DNA from: Jannaschia seohaensis
Lineage (GTDB): Bacteria; Pseudomonadota; Alphaproteobacteria; Rhodobacterales; Rhodobacteraceae
Direction: 5' to 3'
DNA length: 64,000 bases
Assembly: GCF_900116765.1 (NCBI RefSeq)
Contig: NZ_UETC01000001.1
Span: 806,001-870,000, forward strand
Shown piece by piece: positions 54,382-63,487 of this stretch (position 1 is the stretch's first letter; every line of letters begins with the position of its first letter). Both the position numbers and the translations under genes were made by a program. The notes under the pieces were generated by a model that was given only the letters and a program-made list of their open reading frames with translations, did not search any database and was not told the origin of the DNA.

Positions 54382-54829
54382 TCGAAAGCCGTGCCGCCGG
54401 GCTGCGCATCATGGCGTGCAGCCCGCTCTCCGAGGCCCCTGTCGCGTGCATCCGCAAAATCGGGTGCGAGGAAGACGCGCAGCCATGCGAGAGGCCGATG
54501 GCGCTCGGCCCTCCGATGGACCATTTCATCTGGATGGGCGGCTTCATCTGAGTGCTGGAGAGCGAACTCGAGGCGGTCGATCCGGTCACCGTCGGCCGCT
54601 GTGGCGACGGCGCCAGGTTGGGGGCGAGGCCATTCCCCGGCGAGATCGCCTTTCCAACCGGGGTCGCGTCGCTGCCGCCGATCCGCATGCTTCGGCCTTC
54701 CGGCTTTTGGTGGGTGTGGGCGGGCCGCCGCTCCGGCTGATGCAGTAGATACTCGACATCGTCGATCGGGGCGAAGCGGGCGAGGTCGCGGTGCTCTGCG
54801 CGCGCGATCTGGAGTTCGACGCCGACGAG
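54382..54829. other. non-coding or decayed stretch after ycjF
   Basis: No frame here has both an RBS and protein-like sequence. It directly precedes, and may contain the ruined 5' part of, the flavoprotein pseudogene at 54830-55755. No repeat or RNA gene seen. Confidence 0.5.
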
Positions 54830-55755
54830 ACTCACGACCTGCGGAGCCTGGGGGCGGTCCATGCGGGGGCTGAGGGACTCTCGGCCCGAGCGGTCGAGGA
54901 GGCGACCATCGGCGGGCAGGCAGGCGCGACCAGTTGGGTCGAGACCGAAAAGGGGCTTTCCGAACGGCAGGTCGGGCACCGATCCACGCGAGTGGGGCGA
55001 GGTTCAGGCGACGAAGTTTGGCGCGGGTCTCGCCGCACCGCGCGGGGCCCACCGGGAACGCCAGGCGCGACGACGGCCGCTTTCGCGTCACGCTCGACGA
55101 CGGGACCGAGACTTGTGCCCGCGCGCGTCATCGTCACTGGCGCGCAATGCTGTCGCCTGTGGCTTGACCGGCCGGAGCGGTTGGAGGGTGCCGGCATTTC
55201 CCGTGCCGCGACCGAGATGGAGGCGCGGATCTGCCGGAACAGGGATGTCCCGATCATCGGGGGCGGCAACTCGGCGGGGCAGGCGGCGATGCTCCTGTCA
55301 TGCCACGCGCGATGCGTGCACCTGCTGGTAAACGGAGGCAGCCTGGCGGCGTCCATCTCTTCCCATTTGCCCTCGCGGCTGGACGCCGATCCAGCCATCC
55401 GCATCCGCTGCCACACGGGGCTGCCACGCTGCATGGGGACGCGCATCCGGAGGCGGTCACGCTCAGGGGCGACGGGGTCGTGCCGGGGGGGGCGACCGGA
55501 CGGAAGCCCGCGGCTTGTTCGTCATGGTTGGTGCCGCGTCGAATATCGGATGGCTCGGCGGGGCGGTGGCGTGCGGCGGGAGCGGCTATCAGGCGAAGCG
55601 GGACGCGGTGGGGCAAGGCGCCCCTATGCCACCTCCACGGAGGGCATTTTCGCCGGGGGCGATGTGCGGGCGGACTCGGTGACGCCGGTCGCCAGCGCGG
55701 TGAGCGAAGGCCCCGTCGTCAACTCCAAGGCTTGGGAGCACGTCTCGCGGCAGCG
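54830..55755 (+). pseudogene. broken FAD-dependent thioredoxin-reductase-like gene
   Basis: Recognisable thioredoxin-reductase-fold pieces follow each other in order but in changing frames: EEATIGGQAGATSWVETEKG (about 54893-54955), GFPNGRSG and EVQATKFGAGLAAPR (54954-55050), FRVTLDDGTETCARAR (about 55080-55130), DVPIIGGGNSAGQAAMLLS and VHLLVNGGSLAASIS (to about 55425), LHGDAHPEAVTLRGDG (55429-55476), GLFVMVGAASNIGWLGGAV (55512-55570), then GIFAGGDVRADSVTPVASAV and NSKAWEHV (55640-55755). At least six frame changes show long-standing decay. The parent resembles the cNMP-domain/TrxB fusion flavoproteins; the N-terminal part is not recognisable. Confidence 0.8.
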
Positions 55756-55880
55756 AGATGCGGCGGGCTTGGTCGCCCGATCGTGCGCCCAGAGCGGTCG
55801 CCCCCCTCCCGCATGCGCGCCGGAGGCGTTCACCAGCCGCGCAGCGCCCGGACCCCATCGTCCGGGCGCGCGTGGTCTGG

Positions 55881-55982
55881 TCAGTCTGTGCGAATCCGCT
55901 TTTGCCGTGGCGACGGCAGCAAGGCGGGGAAAAGCGCGATGATGGTTGTGCCGAACAAGGCGAGAGCAACGGTCGTAGCCAT
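55881..55982 (-). CDS. small 33-residue hydrophobic protein
   Basis: GGAGGAG lies 7 nt before the ATG. The peptide MATTVALALFGTTIIALFPA is one membrane helix, followed by LLPSPRQKRIRTD, a basic tail. It is intact amid decayed sequence, so it may still be expressed. Function unknown. Confidence 0.45.
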   Translation of the reverse strand: MATTVALALFGTTIIALFPALLPSPRQKRIRTD

Positions 55983-56139
55983 TTTTCTGCTCCTCCGATT
56001 GTCCTTGGATGCTGGCACCGGAAGGTGAAGTTTCCGTCAAGGGATCCGATCGGGAACGGGACGGCCCTGCCAAGTCAGGCCCTGGGGCGTTGTCATCGGG
56101 TCTGCCTGTCGCCCAGCGCTCTCACGTCGCAACGCGCAA

Positions 56140-56919
56140 TGGACCGGTGGCCACCATCGGTCCGCCGACCAGGGCGGACCAGGGGCGAGCAGCAGCGTAA
56201 GGAGCTTGCTATCGGCCTGGTATAGGGGGTCTGAACGCGCGCCCCATCGCCGAGTGGGCTGCGACATGGGCCCGGCGCGGTCCACAGCCGCCTCCGCCAG
56301 CCACCGGTCCTGGAGCGCCAGCCGCGGGGTCGGTGCATCTGGCAGAGCCATGTTCGCGCCCTGGTCCAGCTGCGGCGAAGTTCGGGGCCACGCGTGGCCC
56401 ATATGCACGATGCCTTCGGCCAAGGGGCGCCGCAGCGGCCCGTTCGACTGACGCGCCATCCTCATCTGGCCATGCGCCGTGATCCCCTGCCAGGGAGGGC
56501 GCGACCGCGGGGCCAGAGCCCTTCGGCCGCGGCCTTCCACTCCGCCAGAGGGCGTGTGCCGCGCGTGCCCCTGGGTAGAAACCAGAACAGCGCCGCCGGT
56601 CGTCCCATGGGCCGCACGCCGGGGATTCGGCCCCCGCGTATCCACGATCAGATCGAACGGCTCGGGTGCCCCGGTCTCGGTGGGCAGCCGCCCTCAGCCG
56701 GAAGACGGTTCTGGCCCGCGTGGCTGCCGCCATACGGGGGGGGCAAGCCGCCGCGGCCTTGGCCCTCGGGGCCAAGGCTCACGTCCAGCCCGCCGCGCGC
56801 CTCGTGCTCGCACAGACGCGTGGTGCCGGGGCCCTTGGGCTGGGGCTCCGTCCGCAGCCGGTCGAGCCCCGCCAGCCCCACCCGCCGATCCCCGCACCGG
56901 CAATTCCGATCCTGGCCAC
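56140..56919 (-). pseudogene. broken FAD-dependent aromatic monooxygenase (UbiH/salicylate-hydroxylase-like) gene
   Basis: The frame starts with GTG 56919 and a Rossmann motif VARIGIAGAGIGG that shifts frame right after the glycines. Near the other end, VHMGHAWPRTSPQLDQGANM with ALPDAPTPRLALQDR matches the family's GDAAHP...QGANMALEDA block (about 56330-56420), and DPLYQADSKLLTLL follows. The middle is scrambled across frames. It is adjacent to a second flavoprotein pseudogene on the opposite strand. Confidence 0.7.
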
Positions 56920-57093
56920 GCGGCTCCTCCTTGCCGTTCCCACCAGGGCCTGACTATAAGGCGCGCGATGATGGGACGAGCGGTCATATCGACGCGAATT
57001 ATCCCCCCGGCGCCCTGAGATCGGGGCGGCCGGGCAAAGGTGCCGCGAGACGCGCACCGCCATTCCCCAGTGCATTCCGAAGGACCGCCCGAG

Positions 57094-60042
57094 ATGACCT
57101 CCGAGGCCCCCGACTACAAGTCGACCCTGAACCTGCCCAAGACCGATTTCCCCATGCGCGCGGGGCTCCCCAAACGCGAGCCCGGATGGCTGGAGCGATG
57201 GGAGAAGATCGGCGTCTACGACCGTCTGCGCGAAAAGGAGGGGCGGGAGCCCTTTACCCTCCATGACGGCCCCCCCTATGCCAATGGCAACCTCCATATC
57301 GGCCACGCGCTCAACAAGACGCTGAAAGATATGGTGGTGCGGTCGCGCCAGATGATGGGCTTCGATGCGCGCTATGTCCCCGGCTGGGACTGTCATGGCC
57401 TGCCGATCGAGTGGAAGATCGAGGAAAAGTACCGCAAGAAGGGCCGCGACAAGGACGCGGTCGACGTCGTCGAATTCCGCCAGGAATGCCGTGAGTTCGC
57501 CGCCGGCTGGGTCGACGTGCAGCGCGAGGAGTTCAAGCGCCTGGGCGTGACGGGCAACTGGGCCGACCCCTACCTGACCATGGCCCACCACGCCGAGGCC
57601 GTGATCGCGGCGGAGTTCCAGACCTTCCTGATGAACGGGCTGGTCTATCAGGGCTCCAAGCCGGTGATGTGGTCGCCGGTGGAGAAGACCGCGCTGGCCG
57701 AGGCCGAGGTCGAGTATCACGACCGGCAGACGGACGCGATCTGGGTGGCGTTCCCGGTCTCGACAAAAATGGACGTGAAGATCGATGGTCTGCGAATCGA
57801 CGGATATTCGCATATGGAACTTGGCGACCTCGCTGGTGCTCAGGTCGTCGCCTGGACCACGACCCCCTGGACCATCCCGCAGAACCGCGCGATCTGCTTC
57901 GGGCCGGGCATCGAATACGGCCTCTATGAGGTCATCGACACGCCCGAAGAATGCTGGGCCCAAAAGGGCGACCGCTATCTCATCGCCGACGCCCTCGCGT
58001 CCCAGGCGATGAAAGCCGCCAGGCTTGAAGAGCACATGTATCGCCGTCTCCGCGACGTCAGCGCCGACGATCTTGCCGCGCTGACCTGCGCCCACCCCCT
58101 GCGTGGGGCCGAGGGCGCAAACGGCGAGTGGGACTACGACGTGCCCCTCTTCCCCGGCGACCACGTCACCGATGACGCGGGCACGGGCTTCGTCCACACC
58201 GCGCCCAGCCATGGCGACGACGACTACCAGATCGGGCTCAAGCACGGCCTCGCGATGACCCATAACGTCGAGGCCGACGGCTCCTTCCGCGCCGACCTGC
58301 CGCTCTTCGGCGGGCAATACATCCTGTCTCGCGACGGCAAGAAGCCCGGCGGCGCCAACAAGGCGGTGATCGACGCGCTGGTCGCGGCGGGCACGCTGCT
58401 GGCCCGCGCCCGCATCACCATCTCCGACGCCCATTCCTGGCGCTCCAAGGCGCCGGTCATCCGCCTCAACCGTCCGCAATGGTTCGCCGCCATCGACAAG
58501 CCGGTGGGAGATGGCCAGGACACCTATGGCGAGACGGTCCGCACCCGCGCCCTGACCTCGATCGACACGCTGGTGGAGTGGACGCCCAAGACCGGCCGCA
58601 ACCGCCTCTATTCGATGATCGAGAACCGCCCCGACTGGGTGCTCTCGCGCCAGCGCGCCTGGGGCGTGCCGCTCACCTGCTTCACCAAGAAGGGCGCCAA
58701 GCCGGACGACCCGGACTTCCTGCTGAAGGACCCGGCCGTCAACGCCCGTATCATCGAGGCCTTCGAGGAAGAGGGCGCAGATGCCTGGTACAAGCCGGGC
58801 GCAAAGGAACGGTTCCTGGCGGACGACCACGACCCCGAGGCCTACGATCAGGTCATGGACATCCTCGACGTCTGGTTCGACTCAGGCTCGACCCATGCCT
58901 TCGTCCTGCGCGACCGCCCGGACGGCACCAAGGATGGCATCGCCGATGTCTATCTGGAGGGCACGGACCAGCATCGCGGCTGGTTCCATTCCTCGATGCT
59001 CCAGGGCTGCGGGACCCTGGGCCGCGCGCCCTACCGCGCCGTCGTCACCCACGGCTTCACGATGGACGAGAAGGGCATGAAGATGTCCAAGTCCATCGGC
59101 AACACCATCGCGCCCCAGGACATCGTCGACCAATATGGCGCCGACATCTTGCGGCTCTGGGTGGCGCAGGTCGACTATACCGCCGACCACCGCATCGGGC
59201 CCGAGATTCTGAAGGGCGTGGCCGACGGCTATCGCCGCCTGCGCAACACGCTGCGCTTCATGCTGGGCTCGCTCTCGGACTGGACCCCGGCGGACGAGGC
59301 CGACCCGCTGGAGATGCCGGAGCTGGAGCGCTGGGTCCTCCACCGCCTGTCGGAACTCGACGACCAGGTGCGCGACGCCTATCGCCGCTACGACTTCGCC
59401 GAGGTCCATCAGTTGATCTTCCAATTCGCGACCGTGGACCTGTCGGCTTTCTACTTCGACATCCGCAAGGACGCGCTCTATTGCGACGGCAACACCCTGC
59501 GCCGCCGCTCGGCGCGGACCGTGTTGCGGATCCTGCACGAGCGGCTGACGACCTGGCTGGCTCCGATCCTGCCCTTCACCATGGAGGAGGTCTGGCTGGA
59601 GGTGCATCCGGGCGAGGACTCCTCGGTCCATCTCCAGGACTTCCCCGCTCCGAACCCCGGCTGGAGAGACGACGCGCTCGCTCAGAAATGGGCCAAGATC
59701 CGCCGCGTCCGCCGCGCCGTGACCGGCGCTTTGGAGGTCGCGCGCCGCGACAAGGTGATCGGCTCCTCGCTGGAGGCCGCGCCCGTGGTCCATGTCGATG
59801 CGCCGACCGCGGAGATCCTGCGGGACGCCCATTTCGACGACATCTGCATCACCTCCGACATCGTGGTCACGACCGACCCGGCCCCCGACGGCGCCTTCCG
59901 CCCCGAGGGCGAGGAGGGCGTCGCCGTCGTCTTCGCCCATGCCGAGGGCGGCAAGTGTCAGCGCTGCTGGAAGGTGCTCCCGGATGTGGGCCATCACGGC
60001 CATGACGGCGTCTGCGGGCGCTGCGACGCCGCCCTCTCCTGA
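57094..60042 (+). CDS. ileS: isoleucyl-tRNA synthetase
   Basis: The 982-residue class I synthetase charges tRNA-Ile. It has HIGH (His68-His71 in [12 protein letters not shown]), [17 protein letters not shown], the editing CP1 domain in the middle, KMSKS (from Lys663) and a C-terminal zinc finger (CQRCWKVLP...CGRC). The start [17 protein letters not shown] fits the bacterial family; GAAGGA lies upstream. Confidence 0.97.
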   Translation: MTSEAPDYKSTLNLPKTDFPMRAGLPKREPGWLERWEKIGVYDRLREKEGREPFTLHDGPPYANGNLHIGHALNKTLKDMVVRSRQMMGFDARYVPGWDCHGLPIEWKIEEKYRKKGRDKDAVDVVEFRQECREFAAGWVDVQREEFKRLGVTGNWADPYLTMAHHAEAVIAAEFQTFLMNGLVYQGSKPVMWSPVEKTALAEAEVEYHDRQTDAIWVAFPVSTKMDVKIDGLRIDGYSHMELGDLAGAQVVAWTTTPWTIPQNRAICFGPGIEYGLYEVIDTPEECWAQKGDRYLIADALASQAMKAARLEEHMYRRLRDVSADDLAALTCAHPLRGAEGANGEWDYDVPLFPGDHVTDDAGTGFVHTAPSHGDDDYQIGLKHGLAMTHNVEADGSFRADLPLFGGQYILSRDGKKPGGANKAVIDALVAAGTLLARARITISDAHSWRSKAPVIRLNRPQWFAAIDKPVGDGQDTYGETVRTRALTSIDTLVEWTPKTGRNRLYSMIENRPDWVLSRQRAWGVPLTCFTKKGAKPDDPDFLLKDPAVNARIIEAFEEEGADAWYKPGAKERFLADDHDPEAYDQVMDILDVWFDSGSTHAFVLRDRPDGTKDGIADVYLEGTDQHRGWFHSSMLQGCGTLGRAPYRAVVTHGFTMDEKGMKMSKSIGNTIAPQDIVDQYGADILRLWVAQVDYTADHRIGPEILKGVADGYRRLRNTLRFMLGSLSDWTPADEADPLEMPELERWVLHRLSELDDQVRDAYRRYDFAEVHQLIFQFATVDLSAFYFDIRKDALYCDGNTLRRRSARTVLRILHERLTTWLAPILPFTMEEVWLEVHPGEDSSVHLQDFPAPNPGWRDDALAQKWAKIRRVRRAVTGALEVARRDKVIGSSLEAAPVVHVDAPTAEILRDAHFDDICITSDIVVTTDPAPDGAFRPEGEEGVAVVFAHAEGGKCQRCWKVLPDVGHHGHDGVCGRCDAALS

Positions 60043-60132
60043 GAGCGGGTATGGCTGGCCTACCCCGCGCCGATTGACTCGGGGCAGGCCCATTGCAAGA
60101 CTTTTCCTGCACAAACCGTAGGAAATTGTCTC

Positions 60133-60495
60133 ATGTTCAGTGCGGGTAGACTTGCCGTGGGCGCGATCTGTTCCGGCCTTCTGCTCACGGGATGCGTCGA
60201 GACCGACGGCACTTCCACGGCGACCACCGCCGGCGCGGTGATCGATCAGCGGCTCGTCAGCGACCAGGGAGACATCTTTCTGATCCGCTCCGACGGCACT
60301 GTCGGTGGCTCGCTGCGCGGGGAGCCCACCGTCGGAACCTTCACGACGGACGGGCGGGAGATCTGCAGCACCTACACCTCTCCGCCCAGCCTGACGGGGC
60401 GGGAATTTTGCAGCGTTCCCGAAATCGACGGGAACCGGGTCATCTTCAACCGCCGCGACGGCAGCCAGTCCCAGCCCTATACGATCGAGGGCTGA
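60133..60495 (+). CDS. small lipoprotein, hypothetical
   Basis: The 120-residue product has a lipoprotein signal peptide with lipobox LLTGC (Cys about residue 21). The mature part is Thr/Ser/Gly-rich with YTSPPSLTGREFCS and no recognised domain. It lies 90 bp after ileS and 7 bp before a DUF3253 gene. Confidence 0.65.
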   Translation: MFSAGRLAVGAICSGLLLTGCVETDGTSTATTAGAVIDQRLVSDQGDIFLIRSDGTVGGSLRGEPTVGTFTTDGREICSTYTSPPSLTGREFCSVPEIDGNRVIFNRRDGSQSQPYTIEG

Positions 60496-60502
60496 CCTTC
60501 CG

Positions 60503-60748
60503 ATGGCGCGCGTGTCCGATGCCGAGATCGCGCGCGTCATCCGAACGCAGGCCACGGAGCGCGCGCCCCGCACGCTCTGCCCCTCCGAGGTCGCGCGGGC
60601 GCTCGCCGTCGACTGGCGCCCGCTCATGCCCCGCGTGCGCGCGGTCGCAGCGACCCTGCCGGAGATCGTCGCCACCCAGAAAGGCGACCCGGTCGACCCG
60701 GTGGCGGCGAAAGGTCCGATCCGCCTCGCCCGCACCGCCGGGCCGTGA
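60503..60748 (+). CDS. DUF3253 domain-containing protein
   Basis: The 81-residue protein has the DUF3253 winged-helix-like pattern: IARVIRTQATERAPRTLCPSEVARAL, WRPLMPRVRAVAATL, and a C-terminal KGPIRLA. Function unknown. It ends 120 bp before the IS element. Confidence 0.8.
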   Translation: MARVSDAEIARVIRTQATERAPRTLCPSEVARALAVDWRPLMPRVRAVAATLPEIVATQKGDPVDPVAAKGPIRLARTAGP

Positions 60749-60868
60749 CGCCTCGCCAGAGGCGGCGGGATTCCCGTCTTCCGGCGGCAAATCCTCCGGG
60801 GGGCAGGCGCGGCACAGCGATCTGCGCCAGTCCGGCAGAGCCACGGTCGCCCCGACGGGTGCGCCTTA

Positions 60869-61714
60869 GGCTCCGGACCCATTAACCCTCTGGCGCCGTC
60901 AGTCTGTTCGTGATTCATGGTGCCCATTCTAGAGGGGGTGGCCATGTCTGAGACCCTGTTCTGGCTGAGCGAGGCGCAGATGGATCGGCTGCGGCCCCAT
61001 CTACCCGACAAGGTCCGCGGCGTGCCGCGCGTGGATGATCGGCGGGTGATCTCCGGGATCATCCATGTCCTGAAGTCCGGATGCCGGTGGGTGGATGCGC
61101 CTGCCGTCTACGGCCCGCGCAAGACGCTCTACAACCGCTGGCGTCGGTGGGCAGAGAAGGGCCATTGGGTCCGGATCTTCGAGGCCCTGGCCGATGCCGG
61201 CGGCCCGCCCGCGCAGGTCCTCATCGACAGCTCGGCCGTCTCGGCGCATCGCTCGGCCAGCGGTGGAAAGGGGGGGAGGTCGCGCAGGGGATCGGCCGGT
61301 CGCGGGGCGGGAGGACGACGAAAGTCCACGCGCTCGCAGACCGCTGGTGCCGCCCGGTCCGGCTGATGCTGACGGGAGGCAACGTCGCAGACTGCATCGC
61401 GGCCGAGACCCTGCTGAAGCGCCTGCCGCCGGATGCGCTCGTTGTCGTCGGCGACAAGGGCTACGACAGCAACGCGGTGCGCACCCAGGTGAAGGGCCTC
61501 GGCGCATTCCCGAACATTCCACCGAGGAAGAACCGAAAGCGCCGCATCTTCTGGTGCCGGGACTTCTACCAAAACCGCAACGCCATCGAGCGCATGTTCG
61601 GCCGCCTCAAGGACTTCCGCCGCATCGCCACACGATATGACCGAAGGGCAGACGTCTTCCTCTCCGCCGTCGCCCTCGCCGCTACCGTCTGCTACTGGTT
61701 ATGAGTCCGGAGCC
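60869..61714 (+). mobile_element. IS5-family (IS427-group-like) insertion sequence, 846 bp
   Basis: The ends carry near-perfect terminal inverted repeats: left GGCTCCGGACCCATTAACC (60869-60887), right complement GGCTCCGGACTCATAACC (ending 61714). They are flanked by TA direct repeats (60867-60868, 61715-61716). It encodes one transposase split over two frames with a slippery AAAGGGGGGG (61267-61276). The right TA plus the terminal G form the cobO stop codon. Both ends are intact, so it is probably still mobile or recently arrived. Confidence 0.9.
60944..61704 (+). CDS. IS5-family transposase (made by -1 frameshift)
   Basis: Frame 1 (60944-61366) gives the N-terminal part: LFWLSEAQMDRLRPHLPDKV, DDRRVISGIIHVLKSGCRW and the first catalytic Asp in VLIDSSAVSAHRSA. 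After the A3G7 run at 61267-61276 the coding shifts -1 to continue RTTKVHALADRWCRPVRLML, VVVGDKGYDS (second Asp) and RNAIERMFGRLKDFRR (catalytic Glu), a full DDE set. In this IS group, frameshifting is a normal way to express the transposase, so this is probably not a pseudogene. GAGGGGG supports ATG 60944. Confidence 0.85.
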
Positions 61715-62322
61715 TAGAACTCCACACCCGGCTGCGCTTTCACGCCCGACCGGAACGGATGCTTGATCAGCTCCATCTCGGTGGCGAGATCGGCCAACTC
61801 CAGCACTTCCTCCTTGGCATTACGCCCGGTCAGCACGACATGGGTCATCGGCGGCTTGTTGGCCTTCAGCCAGGCCACCACCTTGCCCGCATCGACATAG
61901 TCGTAGCGCAGCGCGATGTTGATCTCGTCGAGCAGGACCATGCGGTTGCGCTCATCCGCGATGAGCTCCTTCGCCTTGGCCCAGGCGGCCTGGGCCATCT
62001 CGACGTCGCGGGACTTGTCCTGCGTCTCCCAGGTGAAGCCCTCGCCCATCGTGTGGAACTCGCACAGATCGCTGAAATGCGCCTGGATCAGATCGCGCTC
62101 GCCGGTGCCCATGCCGCCCTTGATGAACTGCACGACGGCGCAGGGCATGCCATGGGCGATACATCGGAAGATCATGCCGAAGGCGCTGGAACTCTTCCCC
62201 TTGCCCTTCCCGGTATGGACGATGACGAGGCCGCGTTCCTCGGTCTTGGTCGCCATGATCTTGTCGCGCGCGGCCTTCTTCTTGGCCATCTTGGCGTTGT
62301 GGCGGTCGGTGTCGTCGCTCAT
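61714..62322 (-). CDS. cobO: cob(I)yrinic acid a,c-diamide adenosyltransferase
   Basis: The 202-residue enzyme attaches the adenosyl group to cob(I)yrinic acid a,c-diamide in adenosylcobalamin synthesis. It has the P-loop IVHTGKGKGKSSSAFG and LLDEINIALRYDYVD, and ends PFRSGVKAQPGVEF. Its TAG stop is built from the IS target TA plus the first IS base; the empty site would give TAA. It lies near cobN in the same direction. Confidence 0.95.
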   Translation of the reverse strand: MSDDTDRHNAKMAKKKAARDKIMATKTEERGLVIVHTGKGKGKSSSAFGMIFRCIAHGMPCAVVQFIKGGMGTGERDLIQAHFSDLCEFHTMGEGFTWETQDKSRDVEMAQAAWAKAKELIADERNRMVLLDEINIALRYDYVDAGKVVAWLKANKPPMTHVVLTGRNAKEEVLELADLATEMELIKHPFRSGVKAQPGVEF

Positions 62323-62384
62323 TCTGGGCCTCCTGCTCTGGGGCGGACTGTCCTGGCGCGCGCAGGGGAGGTCAAGCCGGGCGA

Positions 62385-62399
62385 TTAACCGTCGGTTAA
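62385..62399. promoter_or_regulatory. CtrA-type box (TTAA-N7-TTAA) between cobO and a small lipoprotein gene
   Basis: TTAA-CCGTCGG-TTAA exactly fits the CtrA full site, 25 bp before the lipoprotein ATG and 63 bp from the cobO start. CtrA is the alphaproteobacterial cell-cycle/motility regulator. Confidence 0.5.
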
Positions 62400-62423
62400 C
62401 CTTGAGCGGGCGAGACTGGCCGC

Positions 62424-62708
62424 ATGTGGCGCCTGTTTCCCCTCCTTCTCGCGGCCTGTGGCATGCCCCATCCGATGGATGGGCTGGCCTTCAGCGGCAG
62501 CGCCGAGGCCAATGGCCACAGCTACCGCATCAACTGGAACCGCAGCGATGCCCAGGCGACGCGCACCAATCCCGTCTGGCGTCCAGGCCTGGCCGATGTG
62601 ACCCGCGGCGCGATCCTCGCCACCGAGGAGGTGACAGGCTGCACCGTGGTTCCGGGAACCGCGGTGGGCGACGTCGCGCTGCTGCGGATGCGGCTGGATT
62701 GCGGTTGA
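62424..62708 (+). CDS. small lipoprotein, hypothetical
   Basis: The 94-residue product opens MWRLFPLLLAACGMPHPMDG with lipobox LAAC (Cys12). The rest includes an NGHSYRINWNRSDAQATR segment and two later Cys that could form a disulfide (GCTVV, LDCG). No known domain; outer-membrane or periplasmic lipoprotein likely. A CtrA-type box lies 25 bp upstream. Confidence 0.65.
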   Translation: MWRLFPLLLAACGMPHPMDGLAFSGSAEANGHSYRINWNRSDAQATRTNPVWRPGLADVTRGAILATEEVTGCTVVPGTAVGDVALLRMRLDCG

Positions 62709-62714
62709 GCGCGC

Positions 62715-63158
62715 TCAGCCCGCGTCTTCCTCGAAAATCGCGCGCGGAGCCCCGTCCTCGTCGAGCGCGACGAACACGAAATCCGCCGAGGTGACCGGGG
62801 CCCCATCCTTCGCGAAGCGTGAGCGGGCCCAGGCATCGACATGGATGCGCATCGAGGTCCGGCCCACCCGTCGCAGCGTCGCGTAGAGCGTGACCTCGTC
62901 CCCGACCTTGACGGGGCGCAGGAACTTCATCCCTTCCACCGCGACCGTCGCGCAGCGGCCCAGCGCCACCCGCGCCGCCATGTTCCCCGCCGCCAGATCC
63001 ATCTGCGACATCAGCCAGCCGCCGAAGATGTCGCCCGCGGGGTTGGTGTCGGCTGGCATCGCGATGGTCCGGATGAGCAGCACGCCCTCCCGCTGCTGCC
63101 GCCCATGGGCGGCCCGGGCCACGCCGAGCGCGAGATGGCGGTCCTGATCCTCGGTCAT
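62715..63158 (-). CDS. acyl-CoA thioesterase, YciA-like hot-dog fold
   Basis: The 147-residue product has the hot-dog thioesterase pattern: TIAMPADTNPAGDIFGGWLMSQMDLAAGNMA, with Asn and Asp typical of the active site, VEGMKFLRPVKVGDEVTLYA and the helix/strand ending. It hydrolyses acyl-CoAs in the cytoplasm. GGGAGA precedes ATG 63158. Confidence 0.88.
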   Translation of the reverse strand: MTEDQDRHLALGVARAAHGRQQREGVLLIRTIAMPADTNPAGDIFGGWLMSQMDLAAGNMAARVALGRCATVAVEGMKFLRPVKVGDEVTLYATLRRVGRTSMRIHVDAWARSRFAKDGAPVTSADFVFVALDEDGAPRAIFEEDAG

Positions 63159-63487
63159 CGTCGTCTCCCTATTCGCGCACCCACAAGACCCGTGATCCCA
63201 GCACATGTCGAGACGGCGCGACCGCAAGTCGGCCCCGCTGCCGTCCCGAACACGCAAAGGACCGCCCGGTAGCCGCCCCCCTGTCACGCCCGCACCATCA
63301 GCCGCCGACAGCCTCCATCCCTCCTTCTTCCCTGCCAAAATATCCCGGGGGTCCGGGGGCTGGCCCCCGGTCCCGCCCGCCCCAAAAGCGCCACCCCCAA
63401 GAGACTGAGAAACAGCCCCAAGCCGGGGCCGAACGCAGGCGCGTCGCGTCCGAGACAGACGCGGGCGTCGCACGACCGGCTGGCCGG
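63159..63487. other. non-coding stretch between the thioesterase gene and cobN
   Basis: These 329 bp hold repeat copy G (63321-63370) and no RBS-supported frame. The rest shows no promoter, RNA gene or further repeat. Confidence 0.6.
63321..63370 (+). repeat. intergenic repeat copy G (downstream of cobN)
   Basis: CTCCTTCTTCCCTGCCAAAA, then TATCCCGGGGGTCCGGGGGC and the partner GCCCCCGG. For the leftward cobN transcript the stem comes first, about 120 bp after the stop, the same order as copies A and D. Confidence 0.75.

Noticed and set aside
56779-61062. Two long minus-strand frames across ileS (56779-58830 and 58882-61062)
   Set aside because: Both run antisense to the isoleucyl-tRNA synthetase gene and have shadow-type composition; no RBS-supported start.
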